Shown here: positions 1 through 5,552 of the stretch, piece after piece
Layout: every line of letters starts with the position of its first letter
Numbering within the stretch: the first letter of the stretch is position 1
Source: an uncultured Clostridia bacterium
GTDB lineage: Bacteria > Bacillota > Clostridia > Oscillospirales > Ruminococcaceae
NCBI GenBank assembly: GCA_947427325.1
Contig: CANEHP010000150.1
Coordinates: forward strand, 1 to 5,585
Direction: 5' to 3'
Length of the DNA: 5,585 nt
Program-made: the position numbers and the translations under genes
The notes under the pieces: model-generated
Told to the model about the DNA's origin: nothing
The model's input: only the letters and a program-made list of their open reading frames with translations
Database searches by the model: none

Positions 1-999
1 AGCTTCCTCAACCGCAACGGCACATGCGACGGTAGCGCCGACCATAGGGTTGTTGCCCATTCCGATAAGTCCCATCATTTCAACATGGGCAGGAACGGAG
101 GAAGAACCTGCAAACTGAGCGTCGGAGTGCATACGACCCATAGTATCGGTCATACCGTAGGAAGCAGGACCTGCCGCCATATTATCGGGGTGGAGAGTAC
201 GGCCCGTGCCGCCGCCCGAAGCAACAGAGAAATACTTCTTTCCCTTATCGGTGCATTCCTTCTTATATGTGCCTGCAACAGGGTGCTGGAATCTGGTGGG
301 GTTGGTGGAGTTGCCTGTTATGGAAACATCTACGCCTTCCTTCCACATAATTGCAACGCCCTCGGTTACATCGTCTGCACCGTAGCAGTTTACCTTTGCT
401 CTTGCACTGTTGGGATCTTTGGAGTAGCACTTGCGGAATACTTCTTTAACCGCATTGTCATGATAATCCATTTCGGTTTCAACATATGTAAAGCCGTTAA
501 TACGCGCGATGATCTGTGCGGCGTCCTTGCCTAAGCCGTTAAGGATAACACGCAGAGGCTCTTTGCGAACCTTGTTAGCCTTTTCCGCAATACCGATAGC
601 GCCTTCGGCAGCGGCAAAGGATTCGTGACCCGCCAAAAAGCAGAAGCACTTGGTTTCCTCTTCAAGAAGCATTTTTCCGAGGTTGCCGTGTCCCAAACCA
701 ACCTTTCTGTGGTCTGCAACAGAACCGGGAATACAGAAAGCCTGAAGTCCCTCGCCGATTGCAGCGGCAGCGTCGGCAGCTCTTGTGCAGCCCTTCTTGA
801 TTGCGATAGCGCAGCCTACCGTATATGCCCATTTTGCGTTTTCAAAGCAGATAGGCTGAATTTTTTCAACTATTTCATAGGGGTTAAAGCCTTTTTCCTT
901 GCAGATATCGGCGCATTCCTCAACAGAATTGATGCCGTAGCCCTTAAGTACCTCTAATATTTGTTTTTCTCTTCTCTCGTAAGATTCAAATAAAGCCAT
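1..999 (-). CDS. GGGtGRT family protein (3' end cut by window edge)
   Basis: An uninterrupted frame of 333 codons starts at ATG 997-999 and reaches the left edge with no stop. Members of the GGGtGRT family are about 330 residues, so probably only the stop codon or a few residues are missing. The translation begins MALFESYERR and carries the family's signature GGGTGRT at residues 262-268. The protein is unusually rich in cysteine (12, including C29xxxC33, C51, C63, C71, C89, C118xC120, C191, C205, C249, C326). It has many Gly/Ala segments and no signal peptide or membrane span, so it is probably cytoplasmic. A strong GGGAGGTG ribosome binding site (1006-1013) lies in the 15-base gap after the scaffold gene, so the two are almost certainly co-transcribed. 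The biochemical function of the family is unknown to me. The scaffold partner and the cysteines suggest an Fe-S or metal-related role, but that is inference. Confidence 0.93.
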   Translation of the reverse strand, partial: MALFESYERREKQILEVLKGYGINSVEECADICKEKGFNPYEIVEKIQPICFENAKWAYTVGCAIAIKKGCTRAADAAAAIGEGLQAFCIPGSVADHRKVGLGHGNLGKMLLEEETKCFCFLAGHESFAAAEGAIGIAEKANKVRKEPLRVILNGLGKDAAQIIARINGFTYVETEMDYHDNAVKEVFRKCYSKDPNSARAKVNCYGADDVTEGVAIMWKEGVDVSITGNSTNPTRFQHPVAGTYKKECTDKGKKYFSVASGGGTGRTLHPDNMAAGPASYGMTDTMGRMHSDAQFAGSSSVPAHVEMMGLIGMGNNPMVGATVACAVAVEEA

Positions 1000-1014
1000 T
1001 CTATACACCTCCCA

Positions 1015-1710
1015 TTACTTATTTCTCGGATCGATGAGCTTTACGGCGTCGTCAACTCTGCCGTACTGACCGCAAGCCTTTTCGTAAGCGGTCTTGGGAT
1101 CGTCGCCTGCCTTGATAAAGTTCATCATTTTACCGAAGTTTACAAACTTGTAGCCGATTACTTCGTCGTCTTCGTCAAGAGCGAGATCGGTAACGTAGCC
1201 GTCGGTCATTTCCAAGTAACGGGGGCCTTTTTTCAAGGTGCCGTACATTGTTCCTATCTGTGAACGAAGTCCCTTGCCCAGATCCTCAAGACCTGCGCCG
1301 ATAGGCAAGCCGTCCTCGGAAAATGCGGTTTGGGTGCGGCCGTAAACTATCTGCAAAAACAGCTCTCTCATGGCAACATTGATAGCGTCGCATACAAGGT
1401 CGGTGTTAAGAGCCTCTAAAATAGTCTTGCCGGGAAGGATTTCCGCCGCCATAGCTGCGGAATGAGTCATACCGGAGCAGCCCAGTGTTTCGACCAGGGC
1501 TTCCTGAATAACGCCCTCCTTAACGTTAAGGGTCATCTTGCATGCGCCCTGCTGAGGTGCGCACCAGCCCACACCGTGAGTAAGTCCGCTGATGTCGGTG
1601 ATCTGATAAGCCTTTACCCACTTGCCTTCTTCGGGAATAGGTGCGGGAGCGTGCTTAGGTCCTTTGGCAACAACGCACATTTTCTCTACTTCGTTTGAGT
1701 AATTAATCAT
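1015..1710 (-). CDS. IscU/NifU-like iron-sulfur cluster assembly scaffold protein
   Basis: This is a 231-residue cytoplasmic protein starting at ATG 1708-1710, preceded by an AAAGGAGC ribosome binding site (1718-1725). Its core resembles the NifU N-terminal/IscU fold. The segment GACKMTLNV around C57 and the segment LGCSGMTHSA around C78 occupy the places of the first two cluster-ligand cysteines of IscU, and C107 is a candidate third. C12, C50 and C213 are additional. IscU-type proteins hold a nascent Fe-S cluster before transfer to apoproteins. This one is longer than IscU (about 130 residues), with extra N-terminal (1-40) and C-terminal (about 145-231) segments, so it belongs to a divergent branch. 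No cysteine desulfurase or SUF gene is visible next to it; its only operon partner here is the GGGtGRT gene. Scaffold activity is inferred from the family; which cysteines bind metal is not established here. Confidence 0.87.
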   Translation of the reverse strand: MINYSNEVEKMCVVAKGPKHAPAPIPEEGKWVKAYQITDISGLTHGVGWCAPQQGACKMTLNVKEGVIQEALVETLGCSGMTHSAAMAAEILPGKTILEALNTDLVCDAINVAMRELFLQIVYGRTQTAFSEDGLPIGAGLEDLGKGLRSQIGTMYGTLKKGPRYLEMTDGYVTDLALDEDDEVIGYKFVNFGKMMNFIKAGDDPKTAYEKACGQYGRVDDAVKLIDPRNK

Positions 1711-1850
1711 GCTTTAAGCTCCTTTCGGAAATATATTAGAACAAGTTCTTAGGTAGTAAGGCAAAGCGCACGAAACTATGCAGCCTGCCTCAGGGCATAT
1801 CCGAAAAAGCAGTTTTATGTATTGTGTATTTTCAGACAGCCCATTGTGCC
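1711..1850 (-). promoter_or_regulatory. Structured 5' leader of the scaffold/GGGtGRT operon, possible cis-regulator
   Basis: The promoter at 1857-1885 predicts transcription starting near 1850, giving an untranslated leader of about 140 nt. In the minus-strand RNA, UUUUUCGGA (1808-1800) can pair with UCCGAAAGG (1729-1721), giving 7 Watson-Crick and 2 G-U pairs and covering AAAGG of the ribosome binding site. Directly inside this helix lies a hairpin (1799-1777): 5 pairs UAUGC/GCAUA, then CCUG/CAGG, an AGG loop and a CU bulge. Next comes the AGAAC-UU-GUUCU palindrome (1738-1751), which could close as a hairpin with a CUUG loop. The layout would suit translational control of the operon. I do not recognise a known riboswitch class, and the helix could be fortuitous. 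Confidence 0.4.
1738..1751. repeat. Dispersed 14-base near-palindrome, copy 1
   Basis: AGAACAAGTTCTTA contains the inverted repeat AGAAC-AA-GTTCT. It lies in the operon leader, 27 bases before the scaffold start codon. It is identical to copies at 3498-3511 and (inverted) 5539-5552. Copies 1 and 2 share two further bases (TT) on the left. Confidence 0.75.
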
Positions 1851-1856
1851 GAATAT

Positions 1857-1885
1857 ATTATATCAAAAACGCAAAGCAATTTCAA
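1857..1885 (-). promoter_or_regulatory. Sigma-A promoter of the scaffold/GGGtGRT operon
   Basis: On the minus strand a -35 box TTGAAA (1880-1885) is separated by exactly 17 bases from a perfect -10 box TATAAT (1857-1862). The -10 is preceded by TGA, an extended -10 motif. It lies about 150 bases upstream of the scaffold ATG and just downstream of the lysozyme stop codon. Confidence 0.78.
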
Positions 1886-1923
1886 GGGATTTACAAAAAA
1901 ATGGCAAATTTATGTGAAATATA

Positions 1924-3333
1924 TCAATTTTCGTCCGATTCGGCAGGGGGCAAATGATTCAGTCCTAAGTCACGCAGTATTTCGGGGAAATCCCTGTATG
2001 CCACATCAAAATCCACATCTCCCTTAATTCCCTGAATCGCTCCGTCATGGGAATACTGCCACATATAGTAATCGTAGTCGGTTTCGGGGTTGTGCTTAAG
2101 CCTTGCCACCCATACGGCGTATTTTTCCTTGATCTCGTCGGAAAAACGGCTGTTCAGCATATTTAAGTAGGAATAAAGCATTGGATAGTAGCCGCCCTCC
2201 GCCGTTATCTCCAAAAAGGCTTCGGCAAGCTCGGTCAGGTCTTTTCGGCTGATATCCTCCTCCATATCCAAAACTACGGGATATGTGAGAGTATAGCCCT
2301 CAAGAATTTCAAGCATAAATTCCGCCTCTTCCTCCGCCTGTTCGACCGTTTCCGCATAGCTGTAAAAATAAACTCCCGCGTCGATTCCGTATTTGTTGGC
2401 ATTTTCTATATTTCGGAAAAATTGGTTGTCCTCCTTGGGTCCTGTGCCGTCAATATCACCCCGTCCGCAGCGGATCATTACAAAGTCAATGCCCGACTGG
2501 GAGAGAGTTTCCCAATCTACCTCGCCTTGCGCCCATGAAATGTCGATGCCTCTTTTTATGATTTCTTCCTCGTTTTTGAGAATTTCGGCGGTGTACACGG
2601 ATAAGTCCTTATGAGTGGAATTGTCGGTGACGATTCCGCCGTCAAAATTTAAAAGCCTTCCCGTAGGTATGAAAAGACCGCTGTCCGAAAGGGTTATTCT
2701 GCCGTAGTTTCTGATTGTTCCTTTTCTTTCGTTGGTTAGTCTGCCGTCGCAGTCAAAAGAGCCTTCCTCGAAAATGCTTATACTGCCGCCGTTAATCATT
2801 TCTCCTGCTTTTTGTATGTAAATTTTACCGTTATTATTTGTAACACTGTGCTTTTTAAGAAAGAAGTTTCCTTCCGAGTTTATAAACCCCCCACCGTCAA
2901 CATCTATAACTGCCGAGGAATGAAGATTACCCCCTTGCTTTACGGCGATTTCTCCCTTGATTTCCGTTTCGGATTCGCCCTCGCATATAAAATTGCCGAC
3001 TACATTAACATTGCCGCTGTTTTCTATCACAATGTTTCCGTAATTTGTGATGCTGCCGCCTTTTTCAATGTTTATGCCGCCTTTTACGGTTAAGAAGCAG
3101 CCCTCGGAAATAACCAGCTCGCCGAACTTGTCCAGGACAAGAACGGTGTCTTCGGAAATTATCAGATCATCTGTCAGCATCTTTTTTTCGTTTAGTATGT
3201 AGTTTCTGTGATTGGAAAGCCTTCCTTCTCCGTCCCAAACGCTGTCGGGTACGGCTATAACAGCGGAAAAGCCGAAGCAAACAGCTAAGCTGATTATTGT
3301 TATAATAATTAGTATGTATCTGAAAAGCTTCAT
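1924..3333 (-). CDS. Membrane-anchored or secreted GH25 lysozyme with N-terminal beta-solenoid
   Basis: This 469-residue protein probably hydrolyses peptidoglycan outside the membrane. Residues about 5-27 form a hydrophobic signal or anchor after MKLFR, with a possible signal peptidase site AVIA/VPD at 27. Residues 71-238 form a glycine-rich solenoid of twelve 14-residue repeats. A linker leads to a glycoside hydrolase family 25 domain (about 260-455). Its hallmarks are GIDIS (D264), DMEED with the catalytic-type DxE pair D356/E358, WQYS (425-428), and the terminal strand DVDFDVAY (439-446). No C-terminal wall-anchoring motif is seen. I chose ATG 3331-3333, which has a weak AGTGAG site 7 bases upstream. 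An in-frame TTG at 3352-3354 would add seven residues but lacks a ribosome binding site. The gene has its own promoter, and no hairpin terminator is visible before the next operon. A role in wall remodelling is more likely than phage lysis, because no holin or phage gene is nearby. Confidence 0.9.
   Translation of the reverse strand: MKLFRYILIIITIISLAVCFGFSAVIAVPDSVWDGEGRLSNHRNYILNEKKMLTDDLIISEDTVLVLDKFGELVISEGCFLTVKGGINIEKGGSITNYGNIVIENSGNVNVVGNFICEGESETEIKGEIAVKQGGNLHSSAVIDVDGGGFINSEGNFFLKKHSVTNNNGKIYIQKAGEMINGGSISIFEEGSFDCDGRLTNERKGTIRNYGRITLSDSGLFIPTGRLLNFDGGIVTDNSTHKDLSVYTAEILKNEEEIIKRGIDISWAQGEVDWETLSQSGIDFVMIRCGRGDIDGTGPKEDNQFFRNIENANKYGIDAGVYFYSYAETVEQAEEEAEFMLEILEGYTLTYPVVLDMEEDISRKDLTELAEAFLEITAEGGYYPMLYSYLNMLNSRFSDEIKEKYAVWVARLKHNPETDYDYYMWQYSHDGAIQGIKGDVDFDVAYRDFPEILRDLGLNHLPPAESDEN
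2620..3123 (-). repeat. Twelve in-register 14-residue solenoid repeats within the lysozyme
   Basis: Glycine recurs exactly every 14 residues at 71, 85, 99, 113, 127, 155, 169, 183, 197, 211 and 225; Ala fills position 141. The consensus is roughly G-x-[ILF]-x-[IVL]-x-x-x-G-x-[ILVM]-x-N-x, with the second glycine (position 9) present in 9 of 12 units. Two short strands separated by turns per unit suggest a beta-solenoid stalk or spacer. The repeats are diverged at DNA level. Confidence 0.75.
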
Positions 3334-3378
3334 CTTATTTCTCACTTTCGACAAAACAACCGATTATTTTACCTTTTT

Positions 3379-3407
3379 ATTATAACAAACACCGCCGAAT
3401 ATTGCAA
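3379..3407 (-). promoter_or_regulatory. Sigma-A promoter of the GH25 lysozyme gene
   Basis: The minus strand has TTGCAA (3402-3407), a 17-base spacer and a perfect TATAAT (3379-3384), with TGT just before it (extended -10). Transcription would start near 3372, leaving a leader of about 39 bases before ATG 3333. Confidence 0.75.
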
Positions 3408-3439
3408 GATAAAAATTCATACCAAACCCTTTTTTAACT

Positions 3440-3474
3440 GGCGCAATACCCACAGTATAAAAAGAGATTGCACC
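3440..3474. repeat. Imperfect inverted repeat upstream of the lysozyme promoter
   Basis: Arms GGCGCAAT (3440-3447) and ATTGCACC (3467-3474) pair over 8 bases, with one G-U if read on the minus strand, around a 19-base loop. No U-run follows in either direction, so it is not a clear terminator. It sits 33 bases upstream of the lysozyme -35 box and could be an operator or chance. Confidence 0.3.
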
Positions 3475-3497
3475 CGAAACACTAATCCGGCAGTTTT

Positions 3498-3511
3498 AGA
3501 ACAAGTTCTTA
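3498..3511. repeat. Dispersed 14-base near-palindrome, copy 2
   Basis: AGAACAAGTTCTTA, identical to copy 1 (1738-1751) and copy 3 (5539-5552, inverted). It sits between the aminotransferase stem-loop and the lysozyme promoter, about 90 bases upstream of that promoter's -35 box. Confidence 0.75.
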
Positions 3512-3529
3512 ATTGTGGGAGCAATAGAA

Positions 3530-3566
3530 TCGGGCAGTGCCGAAGGATTTGTGCGGCGCTGCCCGA
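3530..3566 (-). terminator. Strong stem-loop downstream of the aminotransferase gene
   Basis: The outer arms TCGGGCAG (3530-3537) and CTGCCCGA (3559-3566) pair over 8 bases. After one mismatch GCCG/CGGC adds 4 more, around an 11-base loop (3543-3553). It begins 20 bases after the aminotransferase stop. In the minus-direction RNA it is followed only by UUCUAUU rather than a clean U-run, so it may be a weak terminator or an mRNA 3'-end stabiliser. Confidence 0.6.
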
Positions 3567-3586
3567 GCTGATGCAATGATAATATT

Positions 3587-4858
3587 TTATTTGTCCAAAA
3601 CCTCCAAGGCCGCAAGCTTAACGGCTTCACAGAAAATTTCCATAGCCTTTTGCAGTTCCTCAACGGTGGGGAAGGTGGGAGCGATTCTGATATTTCTGTC
3701 CATAGGGTCTTTTCCGTAGGGGAAGGTAGCGCCTGCACCTGTCAGTACAACGCCTGCCTCCTTGCAGAGCTGAACCGTTCTTTTCGCCGTTCCCTCCAAG
3801 CCGTCAAAGGAAATAAAGTAGCCGCCGTTTGGCTTATGCCAGCTTCCTATTCCCAAGGGAGCGATTTCTTTGTCAAGCATATTAAGAACCGTATCAAATT
3901 TCGGTGCAATAATCGCTCTGTGTTTTTTCATATGCTCCTTAATACCCTCAAAATCCTTGAAAAATCTTGCATGACGCAGCTGGTTCAGCTTATCGTAGCC
4001 GATAGTCTGATATCCCATCTGCTCCTTTATAAAGCTTATGTTCGCCTCGCTTGCGGCAAGGATAGCCAAGCCGCCGCCCGGGAAGCTTATTTTTGATGTG
4101 GAGGTAAATATGTAAACCATATTTTCCCTGCCTGTTTTTTTGCATTCTTCAAGTATATTTAACAGTCGGTCGGGAGTATCGGTCAAATGGTGAACGCAGT
4201 AAGCGTTATCCCAGAATATTCTGAAATCGTCAGCCTTTGGAGAAAGATTTGCAAAGCGTCTTACAACCTCGTCGGAATAGGTAATGCCCGTAGGATTTGA
4301 ATACATGGGAACGCACCAAATACCCTTTATTTCCTCGTCCTTTGAAACCAGATCCTCAATCATATCCATATCGGGACCGTCTTCCTTATAGGGAACGGTT
4401 ATCATCTCTATGCCCATGCTTTCGCATATCGCAAAATGTCTGTCATATCCGGGGGCAGGACAGAGAAATTTTACATGGTCATATTTTCCCCAAGGCTTTT
4501 TTCCCCCCAGCACGCCCAAAAGCATAGCTCTTGCTATATTGTCGTACATCATGCAAAGACTGGAGTTTCCGCCGATTATTATCTCATATCTGCCCACCTC
4601 AAGCATAGGCATAAAAAGACGCTTTGCCTCGTAAATTCCGTCGAGAACGCCGTAGTTGCGGCAGTCAATGCCGTTTTCGCTTATGTGAGCGCCGTCAAGG
4701 CAGTGAAGCAGCATATCATCGGTAAGGTCAAGCTGCATGGGAGCGGGCTTTCCTCTTGACATATCCAGCTTTAGCCCCAGCGCCTTGTATTCCTCGTATT
4801 TTTTTTCAACAATTTCCTTCTCCTGCTTTATCTGCTTTGGTGTTAAATCCTTGTACAT
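3587..4858 (-). CDS. PLP-dependent class I/II aminotransferase, subgroup Ic aspartate aminotransferase type
   Basis: This is a complete 423-residue cytoplasmic enzyme starting at ATG 4856-4858, with a GGAGG ribosome binding site 6 bases upstream (4865-4869). It is a fold-type I aminotransferase. N188 lies in SNPTG. D217 and Y220 lie in DNAY, which contacts the cofactor ring. K256 in STSKISFPGGG is the Schiff-base lysine. R391 in NIRIAP is the expected substrate carboxylate-binding arginine. The N-terminal LDMSRGKPAP and the GGNSSL (96-101) and PAPGYDRH (134-141) motifs match the unusual aspartate aminotransferase family known from actinobacteria and clostridia (Pfam Asp_aminotransf). Aspartate plus 2-oxoglutarate to oxaloacetate plus glutamate is therefore the likely reaction. 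Substrate range is not provable from sequence. It appears to be transcribed alone, ending at the stem-loop at 3530-3566. Confidence 0.92.
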   Translation of the reverse strand: MYKDLTPKQIKQEKEIVEKKYEEYKALGLKLDMSRGKPAPMQLDLTDDMLLHCLDGAHISENGIDCRNYGVLDGIYEAKRLFMPMLEVGRYEIIIGGNSSLCMMYDNIARAMLLGVLGGKKPWGKYDHVKFLCPAPGYDRHFAICESMGIEMITVPYKEDGPDMDMIEDLVSKDEEIKGIWCVPMYSNPTGITYSDEVVRRFANLSPKADDFRIFWDNAYCVHHLTDTPDRLLNILEECKKTGRENMVYIFTSTSKISFPGGGLAILAASEANISFIKEQMGYQTIGYDKLNQLRHARFFKDFEGIKEHMKKHRAIIAPKFDTVLNMLDKEIAPLGIGSWHKPNGGYFISFDGLEGTAKRTVQLCKEAGVVLTGAGATFPYGKDPMDRNIRIAPTFPTVEELQKAMEIFCEAVKLAALEVLDK

Positions 4859-4944
4859 ATTTTTCCTCCGTTTCTTCCTTTTCCTGTTTTAGCTTTCTCG
4901 TTTATTATTAATAACTGTTTTACATATCAGGTACTTATATTAAA

Positions 4945-4973
4945 ATTATCAGCAAAGCGCACAAGGCGAACAA
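4945..4973 (-). promoter_or_regulatory. Candidate proximal promoter of the aminotransferase gene
   Basis: The minus strand has TTGTTC (4968-4973), a 17-base spacer and GATAAT (4945-4950), one mismatch from the -10 consensus. Transcription would start near 4938, giving a leader of about 80 bases with no obvious structure. Confidence 0.5.
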
Positions 4974-5014
4974 AATGAATGGAAGTTAAAGCATTTATGC
5001 CTTAAAGATAATCG

Positions 5015-5083
5015 TTAATAATTGTTTGATTTAATCGCTAACGCAATAAATGCGGCAATTAAAAGAAATGCTATCTTCTCCAT
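5015..5083 (-). CDS. Possible 22-residue hydrophobic microprotein
   Basis: ATG 5081-5083 opens a 22-codon frame ending in TAA (5015-5017). The product starts MEKIAFLLIAAFIALAIK and ends SNNY, a single potential membrane helix flanked by lysines. A consensus promoter (5092-5120) lies immediately upstream, so the mRNA would be leaderless or nearly so, and there is no ribosome binding site. In Firmicutes that argues against efficient translation. An in-frame stop lies just upstream of the ATG, so it is not the end of a longer gene. It could instead be chance in AT-rich DNA, with the promoter serving the aminotransferase. I recognise no family. Confidence 0.22.
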   Translation of the reverse strand: MEKIAFLLIAAFIALAIKSNNY

Positions 5084-5091
5084 TGTTAATT

Positions 5092-5120
5092 ATTATATTT
5101 CAAAGAGACAGAAATTGCAA
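5092..5120 (-). promoter_or_regulatory. Candidate distal minus-strand promoter
   Basis: TTGCAA (5115-5120), a 17-base spacer and perfect TATAAT (5092-5097) on the minus strand. The start near 5085 would be 2-3 bases from ATG 5083. It may transcribe the small ORF, and through it the aminotransferase from about 230 bases upstream. The -35 is the same hexamer as at the lysozyme promoter. Confidence 0.55.
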
Positions 5121-5258
5121 GTTATTTTTTCTGTTCCTGCAAAAAATAAATCATATTTTGTTGAAAGTGGCGTAAAACCTTGTTCAGAATGTGTTTTTTT
5201 GGTAAAAACAGCTAAACGAAGCTTATGGCGCAAGCTTATGTAAACATCGATAGATACT

Positions 5259-5292
5259 TGGCTTTTTCAACATTAATCTGTATAAAAAGCCA
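5259..5292. repeat. Perfect 9-base inverted repeat
   Basis: TGGCTTTTT (5259-5267) and AAAAAGCCA (5284-5292) are exact complements around a 16-base spacer. The G/C pairs are at the outer end and the A/T tracts inside, the reverse of a usual intrinsic terminator. Function is unclear. It lies 38 bases upstream of the plus-strand promoter, so it could be a protein-binding site. Confidence 0.45.
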
Positions 5293-5330
5293 TAATTTCT
5301 TTAAAAAAAATTAAAAGTGATGTTTTTCTC

Positions 5331-5359
5331 TTTACAAAGTGAATTTTATGTATTATAAT
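5331..5359 (+). promoter_or_regulatory. Strong plus-strand sigma-A promoter
   Basis: TTTACA (5331-5336), a 17-base spacer and perfect TATAAT (5354-5359), with AT-rich DNA upstream (5300-5330) that could act as an UP element. Transcription would start near 5366 and run off the right edge. It is the only convincing plus-strand signal in a window whose genes are all on the minus strand. Confidence 0.65.
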
Positions 5360-5400
5360 AATAAATAAAAGTTGTTATATGTTTTCAATACCATTGGCTG

Positions 5401-5434
5401 TTTGAAAAATCGCAGTTCGCATATTTTTTTCAAA
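5401..5434 (+). repeat. Perfect 9-base inverted repeat early in the predicted plus-strand transcript
   Basis: TTTGAAAAA (5401-5409) and TTTTTCAAA (5426-5434) are exact complements around a 16-base loop. CCATT at 5391-5395 can extend the helix with ATGG (5434-5437) across a bulge. It would form an AT-rich hairpin about 35 nt into the transcript predicted from 5331-5359. Confidence 0.45.
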
Positions 5435-5460
5435 TGGGTTTTAACTGTTTTTTGCTGCGG

Positions 5461-5485
5461 CTTCCGTGTCAAAAACGCTCGGAAG
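5461..5485 (+). repeat. Second hairpin in the predicted plus-strand transcript
   Basis: CTTCCG (5461-5466) and CGGAAG (5480-5485) pair over 6 bases around a 13-base loop. Downstream, 5486-5510 is a C/G-then-T stretch (TCGGCTTTTTC) lacking a matching arm, so I do not call a terminator. It could be part of a structured leader. Confidence 0.35.
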
Positions 5486-5538
5486 GCTTCGGCATTTCTC
5501 GGCTTTTTCTTGAAATTATCCTGTATTCGGTAAATTTT

Positions 5539-5552
5539 TAAGAACTTGTTCT
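5539..5552. repeat. Dispersed 14-base near-palindrome, copy 3 (inverted)
   Basis: TAAGAACTTGTTCT is the exact reverse complement of copies 1 and 2. It lies within the predicted plus-strand leader near the right edge. Confidence 0.75.

Noticed and set aside
85..957. Plus-strand open frames opposite the left-hand gene (85-534, 625-957) and a minus-strand frame at 531-719.
   Set aside because: They overlap a full-length frame with a recognisable family signature and good ribosome binding site. Their translations are low-complexity antisense products with no motif.
1738..1751. LexA/SOS box reading of the GAAC-AA-GTTC palindrome.
   Set aside because: The Firmicute SOS box has a 4-base spacer (GAAC-N4-GTTC); here it is 2 bases, and no repair gene is adjacent.
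3277..3282. Possible lipoprotein lipobox around LAVC in the lysozyme N-terminus (C19).
   Set aside because: The residue before the cysteine is valine, which does not fit the usual Gly/Ala/Ser requirement, and the hydrophobic stretch continues past it.
3334..3354. Seven-residue upstream extension of the lysozyme from TTG 3352-3354.
   Set aside because: No ribosome binding site precedes the TTG, whereas ATG 3331-3333 has a weak one at good spacing and directly precedes a normal signal sequence.
3496..3738. 80-codon minus-strand frame overlapping the 3' end of the aminotransferase.
   Set aside because: It is out of frame with a well-conserved enzyme and runs through the terminator-like stem; no family resemblance.
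1761..4962. Shared 11-mer GCAAAGCGCAC at 1761-1771 and 4952-4962, upstream of two minus-strand genes.
   Set aside because: A few 11-base matches are expected by chance in a window of this size on two strands, and the flanks do not align.
5022..5243. 73-codon plus-strand frame starting at TTG.
   Set aside because: It has a rare start codon, no ribosome binding site, no upstream plus-strand promoter, AT-driven composition and no recognisable motif. I treat the stretch as intergenic.
5379..5405. Eight-codon frame MFSIPLAV as an attenuator leader peptide on the plus-strand transcript.
   Set aside because: No ribosome binding site, no run of one regulatory amino acid, and no paired terminator/antiterminator visible.
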